Source: Pseudomonadota bacterium
GTDB lineage: Bacteria; Pseudomonadota; Gammaproteobacteria; Steroidobacterales; Steroidobacteraceae
Length of the DNA stretch: 64,000 bases
Direction of reading: 5' to 3'
NCBI GenBank assembly: GCA_018241445.1
Contig: JAFEDT010000017.1
Span: 62,001 to 126,000, forward strand
The notes below the pieces were generated by a model. The model was not told the origin of the DNA, did not search any database, and was given only the letters and a program-made list of their open reading frames with translations. Positions 43,899 through 52,642 of the stretch are shown piece after piece (position 1 is the first letter of the stretch; every line of letters begins with the position of its first letter). The position numbers and the translations under genes are program-made.

Positions 43899-44627
43899 TC
43901 AGGGCGATCGCGCCGCGCGCATGGCGCGCGCCACGCTGCGGCTCTTGAGGGGGCGCCCCTCCAGACAGGCATCCAGCGCTGCGCGCAGCAGGCGCTGCGC
44001 GTCCGTAAGCTCCCGCGGCCCGGTCAGTGACTCGCGCTCCAGCGCCAGCAGCGAGGCGCCCGACAGGCAATCCGGATCCGCGTCCTGGGTGCGCACCAGG
44101 CCCTCGCTGCCGTGGAAGCGGTACCAGCCCTGCGGGTCCACGGCGGCGCCCGTACGCGCCTCGCAGGTCAGCTCCACGGCGTATCCCAGCAGCTCCAGCA
44201 GGCGCTTCTCGAACAGCCGCAGCGCCGGCGCCAGCGGCGCACCGCCGCGCAACAACTGCAGTGCCTGCGCGTACTGGTCGAACAGCGCCGGCTGTGGATC
44301 ATGCCGTATTGTCAGCTTCAGCAGCAGCTCGTTGATATAGAACGCGCCCAGCAGCGTGTGGGGGGGCAGCCGCCCCCCTTCGCCGCCGCGCTCCGCGCGG
44401 CTCAGCCAGGGGTTCTCCCCGCGGCCCTGCCACGACAGCAGCAGCGGCTGGAAGGGCTGCAGCACCCCGGTCAGCTTCGCTCCGGGACTGCGCACCCCGC
44501 GCGCAAACAGTGTCAGCCGCCCGTGGTCGCGCGACAGCACCTCCAGTATGCGGCTGGTGTCGCGCCACGGGCGCTGGTGCAGCACGAAGGCCGCGGCCAG
44601 CTCCACGCGCTGCGCCGCGCGGCTCAC
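43899..44627 (-). CDS. recO: Recombination mediator RecO
   Basis: Helps RecA load on SSB-coated DNA, 242 aa. An N-terminal OB-fold (ELAAAFVLHQRPWRDTSRIL; GRLTLFARGVRSPGAKL) is followed by the helical domain and the family GAFYINELLLKL. A GTG start at 44627 overlaps the era stop by 4 bp (GTGA). Confidence 0.93.
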   Translation of the reverse strand: MSRAAQRVELAAAFVLHQRPWRDTSRILEVLSRDHGRLTLFARGVRSPGAKLTGVLQPFQPLLLSWQGRGENPWLSRAERGGEGGRLPPHTLLGAFYINELLLKLTIRHDPQPALFDQYAQALQLLRGGAPLAPALRLFEKRLLELLGYAVELTCEARTGAAVDPQGWYRFHGSEGLVRTQDADPDCLSGASLLALERESLTGPRELTDAQRLLRAALDACLEGRPLKSRSVARAMRAARSP

Positions 44628-45532
44628 TCCAACCCCAGTTCCTTGAGCGCCCGGGCGTTGTCGGCCCAGTTCTCCCGCACCTTCACCCACAGGTTCAGGT
44701 GCAGGCGCCGCCCGAGGATGCCGTTCAACGCCAGCCGCGCGCTGCGTCCGACGCGCTTCAGGCGCGCACCGCCGGCGCCGATCACTATAGCCTTCTGTCC
44801 CTCGCGATCGACCCAGATGGCCGCGTCCACCTGCAGCTGCCCGTCCTGCTCCTGTAGCCGTTCCACTTCCACGGCTATGCCGTACGGTACCTCCTGGTTC
44901 AGTTCCAGCGTGAGCTTCTCGCGGATCAGCTCCGCGATGCGGAAGGCGGGTCCGCGGTCGGTCAGTTCCCCGTCCGGGAACAGCGGCGGCGACAATGGCA
45001 GATGGGTGGCGATGGTGTCGCGCAGGTCCCCGATGTTGGTTTCCTTGAGGGCCGAGACCGGCACCAGGGCCAGGAAGGCATGGCGCGCCGCCAGTTCCTG
45101 CAGGTAAGGCAGCAGCCGCTCGCGCGGGCGCACCTGGTCGACCTTGTTGACGGCGACCACAGCCGCCCGCCCCCCCTCGCGGATACGCTCGAGCGCCAGC
45201 TCATCCTCGTTGTTCCAGCGCCCCGCCTCCACCACCAGCACCGCCAGGTCCGCATCGGCCAGGGCAGTTGCCGCCGTACGGTTCATGGCCTTGTTGAGCG
45301 CGCGGCCCGCCTGCGCGTGCAGCCCGGGGGTGTCGACAAAGCAGATTTGGGCCTGCGGCAGCGTCAGCACGCCCAGGATACGGTGGCGCGTGGTCTGCGG
45401 CCGCGGCGTGACGATGCTGAGCTTCTGCCCGATGAGTGCATTGAGCAACGTGGACTTGCCGACGTTGGGACGGCCGACGAGCGCGGCGAAGCCACTGCGA
45501 TACCCGGCCGCCGGCGCCCCGGGGCTGCTCAC
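44624..45532 (-). CDS. era: GTPase Era
   Basis: Essential GTPase of 30S maturation, 302 aa. It has G1 GRPNVGKST near residue 21, G3 DTPG, G4 NKVD and a C-terminal KH domain (EVERLQEQDGQLQVDAAIWV; GGARLKRVGRSAR). It overlaps rnc and recO by 4 bp each. Confidence 0.97.
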   Translation of the reverse strand: MSSPGAPAAGYRSGFAALVGRPNVGKSTLLNALIGQKLSIVTPRPQTTRHRILGVLTLPQAQICFVDTPGLHAQAGRALNKAMNRTAATALADADLAVLVVEAGRWNNEDELALERIREGGRAAVVAVNKVDQVRPRERLLPYLQELAARHAFLALVPVSALKETNIGDLRDTIATHLPLSPPLFPDGELTDRGPAFRIAELIREKLTLELNQEVPYGIAVEVERLQEQDGQLQVDAAIWVDREGQKAIVIGAGGARLKRVGRSARLALNGILGRRLHLNLWVKVRENWADNARALKELGLE

Positions 45533-46251
45533 GACCCGGCCTGTGCGTGCCGCGCCTCGATCTGCGCCAGGGCCGCGGCCGCGGCCTCCTGCTCGGCGCG
45601 CCGGCGGCTGGCGCCGTGACCGCGGGTCTGCACCTGCAACGCCTCTATGCGACAGCTCACGTGGAACACCTGGGCATGATCCTCCCCTTCGACCGCGCGC
45701 ACCACGTACAGCGGACGGGCCAGGTCGCGGCCCTGCAGGTACTCCTGCAGCCGGGTCTTGGCATCCTTGAGCTCCGCGGCGGCGGGCAGCGCCGCGAGCC
45801 GGGGCGCGAGCAGGCGCTCGATGAGGGGTTTTGCGGCCGCCAGCCCCCCGTCCAGGTAAACGGCTCCAAACAGGGCTTCCAGGGCGTCCGACAGGATCGA
45901 CTGGCGGCGGAAGCCGCCGCTGCGCAGTTCGCCGGCTCCCAGTTGCAGCGCCGCACCGACATCCAGCTCGGCCGCGATCTGCGCCAGGGGCTCGCGGCTG
46001 ACCAGCCGGGCCCGCAAGCGGCTGAGGTCTCCCTCCGCGGCGCGCGGAAAGGCCGCGAACAGCTGATGGGCGGCCACCATGTTGACCACAGCATCGCCCA
46101 GGAACTCCAGCCGCTCGTTGTTGGCACTGCCGGCGCTGCGATGGGTCAGCGCCGCGCGAAACAGCCCCAGGTCGTGCGGTGTATACCCGAGCCGCTCACG
46201 CACCCAGGCCTGCGGCCAGTCCGCTGTCACGGGCTTGAGGCTACTCCACAC
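45529..46251 (-). CDS. rnc: Ribonuclease III
   Basis: Double-strand RNA endonuclease, 240 aa. The signature NERLEFLGDAVV (about residues 44-55) is followed by the second catalytic cluster around LSDALEALFGAVYLD, and a C-terminal dsRNA-binding domain (about 160-230). The start is GTG at 46251; a GTG at 46230 is an alternative. It overlaps the DUF4845 gene by 11 bp. Confidence 0.96.
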   Translation of the reverse strand: MWSSLKPVTADWPQAWVRERLGYTPHDLGLFRAALTHRSAGSANNERLEFLGDAVVNMVAAHQLFAAFPRAAEGDLSRLRARLVSREPLAQIAAELDVGAALQLGAGELRSGGFRRQSILSDALEALFGAVYLDGGLAAAKPLIERLLAPRLAALPAAAELKDAKTRLQEYLQGRDLARPLYVVRAVEGEDHAQVFHVSCRIEALQVQTRGHGASRRRAEQEAAAAALAQIEARHAQAGS

Positions 46252-46618
46252 CGGAAGCCGGGATACGCACCACCTTGTCGAATATCACGTGCAGCGACAG
46301 ATTGGCGAACAGCGGGGTCGAGTCCTCGTACTGCGACTCCACCACCCAGTCGTTGCCGTCGCGCTGGATCTTCATGTCCTTGGTGCTGGGGAACTCCACC
46401 ATGTCGATCTCGAAGTGCTTGTCGATGGTGGAGCGGATCGACTGCGGGTTTACGCCCGAGGCCTTGACCTCGTTGCGCGTCTCGTCCAGCGCCCGCGCCA
46501 CCTTCATGTAGTTGAGGTACAGCGGCGCCAGGCGGATACCGGCGTACAGGACGATGGCGATCGGCACCATCAGGAACAGCCAGCCGATCGCGGTCACACC
46601 TCTTTGTCTGCTGCGCAT
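46241..46618 (-). CDS. DUF4845 membrane protein
   Basis: Small protein, 125 aa from ATG 46618. One N-terminal membrane helix (GWLFLMVPIAIVLYAGIRL, about residues 12-30) is followed by a periplasmic domain with LAPLYLNYMKVARALDETR. DUF4845 proteins occur between lepB and rnc in Pseudomonas and Xanthomonas relatives; the function is unknown but the location suggests a role with signal peptidase. Confidence 0.85.
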   Translation of the reverse strand: MRSRQRGVTAIGWLFLMVPIAIVLYAGIRLAPLYLNYMKVARALDETRNEVKASGVNPQSIRSTIDKHFEIDMVEFPSTKDMKIQRDGNDWVVESQYEDSTPLFANLSLHVIFDKVVRIPASGVE

Positions 46619-46648
46619 GCTGCACTCCCCCGACACGTATGACGGATT

Positions 46649-47743
46649 CTATGGAATCTTTGCACCGATGCGGCTCCAGATCGGCCCGCCGGCCCGCGGC
46701 CAGCGCCAGTTGAACCAGATCCGTGTCGCCTTGCCCACCAGGTTGCCCTCCGGCACGAAGCCCCAGGAGCGGCCGTCGTCGCTGTTGTCGCGATTGTCGC
46801 CGATCATCAGGTACTGTCCCGGTGGCACCACGCCATCATACGCCGGGGTGCGGCCGTAGCCCGGCGCGTCCTCGTCGCCGCACACATAACCACGCACCCC
46901 GTCACGCTTGCAGTCGGGCAGCAGCGGCTGGCGGTCGATGGAAACCGGACAGAATATGGCCTCGTGCCGGTGCGCGCCGAGGGTCTCGTGCGCCAGCGTC
47001 ATGTTCACGTAGCAGCCGTCGTTGTAGCGGTGCGCATCGGTGCTGGACTTGAGCGGCTGGCCGTTGATGGTGATGCGGTTGTCGCGGATCTCCACATGAT
47101 CGCCCGGCAGGCCCACCAGGCGCTTGATGAAGTTGGTGGCGGGGTCCACCGGCCAGCGGAACACCACCACGTCGCCGCGCTGCGGCTCCCCGATCTGCAG
47201 GAACTTGCGGTCCAGCACCGGCCAGCGCAGGCCGTAGGCGTACTTGTTGACCACGATGAAGTCCCCGTCCAGCAGGGTTGGCATCATGGAGTCGGAAGGG
47301 ATGCGGAACGGCTCGAACACGAAGGCGCGCAGCAGCAGCACCGCCAGCGCCACCGGGAAGAAGCTGCGGGCATAGTCAACCGTGCCCGGTTCGCGCAGCG
47401 ACTGCGGCGCACGCCCGGCGGCGAGTGCCGCGGCCTCGCGCCGCGGCCTGGCCAGCAGCGTATCGGCCGCCCATATGATCCCGGTGATCACGGTGATCGC
47501 CAGCAGCACGGCGCTGAAGTCCAGCCGCTCCGCCATCAGCAGGCGCAGCACCGCGCACAGGATCAGCAGCGGCAGTATCCAATACAGCGCCGCCAGCAGC
47601 GGCGGATCGCGCGGCGGCTGCTCCGCGGCAGCGGACAGCGCGCGCCGTGGCCGCAGGAACCAGTCGTCGACGATACAGATGACGGCGACCGGCAGGGCCA
47701 GCCACGACAGCGCCACGATAATCGGCATCAGCGGTTGCAGCAT
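46649..47743 (-). CDS. lepB: Signal peptidase I LepB
   Basis: Cleaves Sec signal peptides at the inner membrane, 364 aa. The Ser/Lys dyad is Ser152 (IPSDSMMPTLLDGD) and Lys207 (TNFIKRLVGLPGD), followed by YLMIGDNRDNSDDGR. The N-terminus has four hydrophobic segments (about 5-25, 50-70, 75-95 and 127-145) instead of two as in E. coli. The insertion near residues 275-310 has four Cys. The ATG is 8 bp after lepA. Confidence 0.94.
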   Translation of the reverse strand: MLQPLMPIIVALSWLALPVAVICIVDDWFLRPRRALSAAAEQPPRDPPLLAALYWILPLLILCAVLRLLMAERLDFSAVLLAITVITGIIWAADTLLARPRREAAALAAGRAPQSLREPGTVDYARSFFPVALAVLLLRAFVFEPFRIPSDSMMPTLLDGDFIVVNKYAYGLRWPVLDRKFLQIGEPQRGDVVVFRWPVDPATNFIKRLVGLPGDHVEIRDNRITINGQPLKSSTDAHRYNDGCYVNMTLAHETLGAHRHEAIFCPVSIDRQPLLPDCKRDGVRGYVCGDEDAPGYGRTPAYDGVVPPGQYLMIGDNRDNSDDGRSWGFVPEGNLVGKATRIWFNWRWPRAGGPIWSRIGAKIP

Positions 47744-47751
47744 GCGAATCC

Positions 47752-49548
47752 CTATTGTTTGCGTCCGACCTGCAGGACGGCCAGGAAGGCCTCCTGCGGA
47801 ATTTCCACGTGCCCGAGCTGCTTCATGCGCTTCTTGCCTTCCTTCTGCTTCTCCAGCAGCTTGCGCTTGCGGCTGACGTCGCCGCCGTAGCACTTGGCCA
47901 GCACGTTCTTGCGCAGCGCCTTGACGGTGGCGCGCGCGATTACCGCGCTGCCGATGGCCGCCTGCACCGCCACCTCGAACATCTGCCGCGGAATCAGCTC
48001 CTGCATCTTGTCCACCAGCTCCCGGCCGCGCTGGTAGGCGCTGTCGCGGTGCACGATGATCGACAGCGCGTCCACCTTGTCGCCGTTGATCAGGACGTCG
48101 ACCTTGACCAGCGGCCCGGCCTGGAAGTGACTGAAGTCGTAGTCGAACGAGGCGTAGCCGCGGCTCACCGACTTCAACCGGTCGAAGAAGTCCAGCACCA
48201 CCTCGGCCAGCGGCAGCTCGTACTGCAACGACACCTGCGTCCCCAGGTACAGCATCTTCTTCTGCGCGCCGCGCTTGTCGTTGCAGAGCTTCAGTACCGC
48301 ACCGACGTGATCCGGTGGCACCAGGATGTTGGCGATGATGATCGGCTCGCGGATCTCGTCCACCTCGTTGGACGGGGGCAGCTTGGCCGGGTTGTCGACG
48401 TACTCCACGCCGCCGTTGGTGCGCGCGACCTCGTATACCACGGTCGGCGCGCTGGTCACCAGCGTCAGCTGGTACTCGCGCTCCAGCCGCTCCTGCACGA
48501 TGTCCATGTGCAGAAGGCCGAGGAAGCCGCAGCGGAAACCGAAGCCGAGCGCGCCGGAGACTTCCGGCTCGAAGTGCAGCGCCGAGTCGTTCAGCCGCAG
48601 CTTCGACAGCGCATCACGAAACTTCTCGTAGTCGTCGGAGTCGACCGGAAACAACCCGGCAAACACCCGCGGCTTGATCTGCTTGAAGCCCGGCAGCGGT
48701 GCGGCGGCGGGCCGGTTCTCCAGGGTGATGGTGTCGCCGACCGGGGCGCCGTCGATCTCCTTGATGCCCGCAACCACAAAGCCCACGTCGCCGGCGGCCA
48801 GCTCGCGCTGCACCAGCGACTTCGGCGTGAAGCGACCCAGGCGATCCACGACGTGGCTGCGTCCGGTGGACACCATCCGGATCTTGTCGCCGCTCTTCAG
48901 GCTGCCGTTGACGACGCGCACCAACGACACCACGCCGACGTAATTGTCGAACCATGAATCGATGATCAGGGCCTGCAGCGGCGCCTGCGGGTCGCCACGC
49001 GGCGCCGGGATGCGCCGGATCAGGGTCTCCAGCAGCTGCGGCACGCCCTCGCCCGTCTTGGCGCTGACCTGGGACGCATTCGCCGCCTCGATGCCGATGA
49101 TCTCCTCGATCTCGCGCTCGACCCGCTGCGCATCGGCCGACGGCAGGTCAATCTTGTTGATGACCGGCACCACTTCCAGCCCCTGCTCGATGGCCGTGTA
49201 ACAGTTGGCGACGCTCTGCGCCTCCACCCCCTGGGAGGCATCCACGACCAGCAGCGCGCCGTCGCAGGCGGCCAGCGAACGCGACACCTCGTAGGAGAAG
49301 TCCACGTGGCCGGGGGTGTCGATCATGTTGAGCTGGTAACGCTCCCCGTCGCGGGCGGTGTAATAGAGCGTGACGCTCTGCGCCTTGATGGTGATCCCGC
49401 GCTCGCGCTCCAGGTCCATGGAATCCAGCACCTGCGACTGCATTTCGCGGTCGGCAAGTCCGCCACAGATCTGGATGAACCGGTCAGCGAGGGTCGACTT
49501 GCCGTGATCGACGTGCGCAATGATGGAGAAATTGCGTATGTGACGCAT
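47752..49548 (-). CDS. lepA: Elongation factor 4 LepA
   Basis: Translational GTPase, 598 aa. It has G1 AHVDHGKST, switch [19 protein letters not shown], and the LepA-specific C-terminus with [20 protein letters not shown] and [15 protein letters not shown]. Start ATG 49548 corresponds to the conserved [19 protein letters not shown]; an extension to 49716 is not supported. Confidence 0.97.
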   Translation of the reverse strand: MRHIRNFSIIAHVDHGKSTLADRFIQICGGLADREMQSQVLDSMDLERERGITIKAQSVTLYYTARDGERYQLNMIDTPGHVDFSYEVSRSLAACDGALLVVDASQGVEAQSVANCYTAIEQGLEVVPVINKIDLPSADAQRVEREIEEIIGIEAANASQVSAKTGEGVPQLLETLIRRIPAPRGDPQAPLQALIIDSWFDNYVGVVSLVRVVNGSLKSGDKIRMVSTGRSHVVDRLGRFTPKSLVQRELAAGDVGFVVAGIKEIDGAPVGDTITLENRPAAAPLPGFKQIKPRVFAGLFPVDSDDYEKFRDALSKLRLNDSALHFEPEVSGALGFGFRCGFLGLLHMDIVQERLEREYQLTLVTSAPTVVYEVARTNGGVEYVDNPAKLPPSNEVDEIREPIIIANILVPPDHVGAVLKLCNDKRGAQKKMLYLGTQVSLQYELPLAEVVLDFFDRLKSVSRGYASFDYDFSHFQAGPLVKVDVLINGDKVDALSIIVHRDSAYQRGRELVDKMQELIPRQMFEVAVQAAIGSAVIARATVKALRKNVLAKCYGGDVSRKRKLLEKQKEGKKRMKQLGHVEIPQEAFLAVLQVGRKQ

Positions 49549-49605
49549 GCAACCGCTTGATGTGCCCGCGAAAGGCCGCAGGAGGGAGTCCAAAGCGGCG
49601 GGCGC

Positions 49606-49643
49606 ATTATATATTGGCGAAAATCGCAGGAAGCGATTTTCGC
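49606..49643 (-). promoter_or_regulatory. lepA promoter overlapped by a perfect palindrome
   Basis: The minus strand has -10 TATAAT (49606-49611) and a -35-like TTCCTG (49627-49632) 15 bp apart. A perfect 11-bp inverted repeat, GCGAAAATCGC...GCGATTTTCGC, with a 5-nt spacer covers 49617-49643 and includes the -35. It is an operator candidate. Confidence 0.55.
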
Positions 49644-49712
49644 AGACGTCAGCTCCGCTGCCGCGGGCAAGGCGTGGGTTTTGCCCGCTGCGCCGGCCGG
49701 CTGCCCGCCGGG

Positions 49713-49946
49713 TCACTTCAGCAGGCGCAGCAGTTCCGGCACATCCAGGCGGTGGCGGCAGACCACCGAGCCGTCCAACAGCAGCACCGGGACGTGCAGG
49801 CCGTGACGCCGGGTCAGCACGGGGTCCGAATCCACGTCCAGCACCTCGACAGGTGGCAGCGGATACCGGGCGCCGAGCTCGCGCAGCTGCGCGAGCATCT
49901 CATCACACAGGTCGCATTCCTGGCGATGGACGACCGTCAGCCGCAT
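49713..49946 (-). CDS. Glutaredoxin-like protein (DUF836 type)
   Basis: Thioredoxin-fold protein, 77 aa. It has the active-site-type motif Cys11-Asp-Leu-Cys14 ([10 protein letters not shown]) and the cis-Pro region [12 protein letters not shown], ending [10 protein letters not shown]. Such small glutaredoxin-like proteins frequently lie beside rseB/lepA. It follows rseB by 15 bp. Confidence 0.88.
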   Translation of the reverse strand: MRLTVVHRQECDLCDEMLAQLRELGARYPLPPVEVLDVDSDPVLTRRHGLHVPVLLLDGSVVCRHRLDVPELLRLLK

Positions 49947-49961
49947 GCCACCGGCCGCACG

Positions 49962-51044
49962 CTACCGGCCACGCGGCCCGGTGGGCGCCGCCGGATCCAG
50001 GACCCTGACCTGCGTGGCGATAAAACGCACCGTCTCGGGTGGCACCTCGCCGACGGCGGTCACCTTGTGCCCATCCACCACCGTGGAGAAGGCCGAGGAA
50101 GAGCCCACCGTGGCCGTCTCCGGGCGGGCCGGCTGCTGTGTGCCGTGCGATTCGACGAAGACCGACACCGTGGCAAAGCCGTCAGTGAACACCACGTGAT
50201 CAACCGGGTGGTCGGAGCCCGGCAATGTCTGGGCCGAACGTACGGTCATGCGGAAGCCCGGCGGAAGCTGCTGAACGCTCCACGGCAGCGACGCGACAGC
50301 GCCTGCCGGCGCCGGCGGGGCGTCCGCGCCAGCCGACGTCGGCCGGGCCGGCGCATTATTGTTGCGCAGCCACTGGAAGCCCTCGGTGGAAACCTCCGGG
50401 CGGAAGGCGGAATCGGGAATACGGGAGCTCAAGGTCAGGCTGGCGAACACGATCTGCTCCATCACCTGCTCGTGCGCGTCCAGCAATTCGGTCTTGATCG
50501 GCATGCCGGTTGCATCGTCGATCCACAGGCGATAGCCGTAACGGTACTGGTCGCGCGGCGCAACGTGGATCACATGCGTGTCACGAAGGTTGACACGCGT
50601 GTGGCCGATCTCGCGGATGTCGTAGAGATTTCCGCCCGCGGCCTGGTCGAAAGTGGGGAAGGAGACCAGCGACTCCTGCCCGGGCCGCTGCTCGACCAGC
50701 ACCAGGCGCCGGTCCGGCAGATAACAGGTGAGCGTGGCGCCGCTGCGGATGAACTCGCGGCCCGAGCCATCCAGGGACGCGAGCCGCTCGGAGACCACGC
50801 CGTCCTGGACGCGGTGGATGATGCGCAGCATTTCCACGCGTCCGCCCTGCCAGTGCGAGAACACCCCCTCGTAGTTGCGTGTCGCGAGGGCCTGGTTCAT
50901 GCGCTCCAGCAGGTGCGCCGGAGTGTCGGGCACGGTGTGGTTCGCCGTCCGGGCCGAAGCGGCGGCGCAGCCGCCGACGGCCACGGCAAGGGCCAGCAGG
51001 CGTACCTGTGTGCGCCACACCAGCCTCACGTCCGCGCTCCTCAC
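49962..51044 (-). CDS. rseB: Sigma-E regulatory periplasmic protein RseB/MucB
   Basis: Periplasmic protein that binds RseA and senses mislocalised lipoproteins or LPS, 360 aa. An N-terminal signal segment (LLALAVAVGGCAAASA) is followed by a LolA-like domain (about 40-215, with YEGVFSHWQGGRVEML) and a C-terminal MucB domain (about 255-350). The 51044 GTG overlaps rseA by 4 bp. GTG 51029 lies 9 bp after GAGGAG and is a good alternative. Confidence 0.93.
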   Translation of the reverse strand: MRSADVRLVWRTQVRLLALAVAVGGCAAASARTANHTVPDTPAHLLERMNQALATRNYEGVFSHWQGGRVEMLRIIHRVQDGVVSERLASLDGSGREFIRSGATLTCYLPDRRLVLVEQRPGQESLVSFPTFDQAAGGNLYDIREIGHTRVNLRDTHVIHVAPRDQYRYGYRLWIDDATGMPIKTELLDAHEQVMEQIVFASLTLSSRIPDSAFRPEVSTEGFQWLRNNNAPARPTSAGADAPPAPAGAVASLPWSVQQLPPGFRMTVRSAQTLPGSDHPVDHVVFTDGFATVSVFVESHGTQQPARPETATVGSSSAFSTVVDGHKVTAVGEVPPETVRFIATQVRVLDPAAPTGPRGR

Positions 51045-51712
51045 CGCTCCCGGGCCTGCGGCAGCGGCGCACCGGCATCCTGTGGCGGGGCCATGTCCGC
51101 TCCGGGCACGGCGATCCCACCCTCGCCTGTCATGAAGGCCGACAGGAGGTTGCGCCGTGTGACCGGCGGAGAGTAGATGCTGTGAGCCACGACGTAGTTG
51201 GCAAGTTCAGTACTCGGCACCGCCAGCGGCGCCTGCTGTTTCTGCACCGGAGGCACCACGTAGCTGAATCCGGCAGCGCTTGCGGGTGTGGCGGCTGTCG
51301 CCGGACCCGTCGCGGAACGGCGCACCGCCGGTGGCGCCGCACGCGCGACCAGCGTGGGAGCCGCGGGACCCTGGGTGCGTATCCAGCTCACGCACACCGC
51401 GGCCACGCCCGCGGCTACCGCGGCGCCGGCAACCGGGCGCCACCAGGTGCGTCCCGGACGCTGTGGTGTCCGCATCGCCGCAGCGGCAAGTTCCGGCTCG
51501 GCAACCACCACCGAACTCACCCGCTGCGCCAGCGACACGTTCAGGCGCACGCCCTGCTCTGCACGGATGGCTGCCCCCACCACCGCGTAACGCCCCCAGC
51601 GAGCCTGCAACTGCGGATCCCGGGACAGGCGACGGGCCAGCAGTTCGCATTCCTCGGCGGGCAGCTCGTCGTCGAACATCGCCGAGAGCTGGCTATCCAG
51701 TTCCTCGTTCAT
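51041..51712 (-). CDS. rseA: Anti-sigma factor RseA/MucA
   Basis: Inner-membrane anti-sigma factor, 223 aa. The cytoplasmic N-terminus (LDSQLSAMFDDELPAEECELL) is the sigma-binding region. One membrane helix lies at about 85-105. The periplasmic part is Ala/Pro-rich. It overlaps rpoE by 4 bp (ATGA). Confidence 0.93.
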   Translation of the reverse strand: MNEELDSQLSAMFDDELPAEECELLARRLSRDPQLQARWGRYAVVGAAIRAEQGVRLNVSLAQRVSSVVVAEPELAAAAMRTPQRPGRTWWRPVAGAAVAAGVAAVCVSWIRTQGPAAPTLVARAAPPAVRRSATGPATAATPASAAGFSYVVPPVQKQQAPLAVPSTELANYVVAHSIYSPPVTRRNLLSAFMTGEGGIAVPGADMAPPQDAGAPLPQARER

Positions 51713-52314
51713 CCCAACTCCTCGGTGCGGCCCAGGCCGCCCTCGAAAACTTCACGCAGACGCTGGTCGATCGCCTCGCGCGCCCGGAAAATGCGCGAGC
51801 GCACGGTACCTACCGGACAATCCATGGTGGCCGCGATTTCCTCGTAGGACAGGCCTTCCAGCTCCCGCAGCACGATGGCCGTGCGCAGGTCCTCCGGCAG
51901 GGACTCGATCGCCGCGTTGACGGTCTGGCGGATCTCATCGGTGAGCACCAGCCCTTCGGGGGTCTCGGAGTCCTTCATACGCCCCTGCAACTCATGGGAA
52001 TCCTCGCCGTTGCGGTCGAGGTCATAGTCGATCGGACTGCGGTCGCGTGATACCACGGCATTCTTGGCGGTATTGATGGCGATGCGGTAAAGCCAGGTAT
52101 AAAAGGCACTGTCACCCCGGAACTGCGGCAACGCGCGATAGGCCTTGATGAACGCCTCCTGGGCGATATCCTCGGCCTCCGCCGGGTTACGCACGTAGCG
52201 CATGACCAGCTTGACGAGCTTGTGCTGGTACTTGAGGACCAACACGTCAAAAGCCCCCTTGTCGCCGCGCTGCACGCGGCGCACCAGGCTCAGGTCACTC
52301 GCATCGGCGCTCAC
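51709..52314 (-). CDS. rpoE: Envelope-stress sigma factor RpoE
   Basis: Group IV (ECF) sigma factor, 201 aa. Region 2 is LVLKYQHKLVKLVMRYVRNPAEAEDIAQEAF, and region 4 is LREL-EGLSYEEIAATMDCPVGTVRSRIFRARE. A GTG start at 52314 overlaps the sdhE stop by 4 bp (GTGA), and ATG at 51712 begins rseA. A sigma-E promoter at 52333-52359 lies inside sdhE. Confidence 0.95.
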   Translation of the reverse strand: MSADASDLSLVRRVQRGDKGAFDVLVLKYQHKLVKLVMRYVRNPAEAEDIAQEAFIKAYRALPQFRGDSAFYTWLYRIAINTAKNAVVSRDRSPIDYDLDRNGEDSHELQGRMKDSETPEGLVLTDEIRQTVNAAIESLPEDLRTAIVLRELEGLSYEEIAATMDCPVGTVRSRIFRAREAIDQRLREVFEGGLGRTEELG

Positions 52315-52589
52315 CGTGCGCTTCCGCTCCGGGTAGACTGTAAGGGAGGGTAAAAGTTCATCCCCTGGCGGACCTGGATCACAACCGCGGCGGTCCGCGC
52401 CTCCCGTGGGGTGTCGCCGGCAAGCAGGTAGCCCGCCAGGACGGGGTCCGGCAGGGCCAGCAGGGATTCGAAGCTGTCCCAATCCTCCGGCGGCGCCTGC
52501 GGCAGGGCCTGCCGCGCAAAGCGCTCCAGCAACACATCCAGCTCCTTCATACCCCGGCGGCAGCGCCACAGGAGGCGGCCGAGCCTCAC
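52311..52589 (-). CDS. sdhE: Succinate dehydrogenase assembly factor SdhE
   Basis: FAD assembly factor for SdhA, 92 aa. It contains the diagnostic RRGMKELDVLLERF and the ALPDPVLAGYLLAGDTP segment. The start GTG at 52589 is inferred from homology. The product follows sdhB by 53 bp and ends inside the start codon of rpoE (GTGA). In E. coli sdhE instead neighbours ygfZ and cptA. Confidence 0.88.
   Translation of the reverse strand: MRLGRLLWRCRRGMKELDVLLERFARQALPQAPPEDWDSFESLLALPDPVLAGYLLAGDTPREARTAAVVIQVRQGMNFYPPLQSTRSGSAR
52333..52359 (-). promoter_or_regulatory. Sigma-E autoregulated rpoE promoter
   Basis: GAACTT (52354-52359) and TCTAC (52333-52337) are 16 bp apart on the minus strand. This matches the RpoE/AlgU consensus GAACTT-N16-TCTnA. 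It lies within the last 50 bp of sdhE, directly upstream of rpoE. Confidence 0.85.
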
Positions 52590-52642
52590 GACACCAACCT
52601 CGCCGGCGCCGCGGAAATCGGGACCCACGGGCTGCCAACGCC

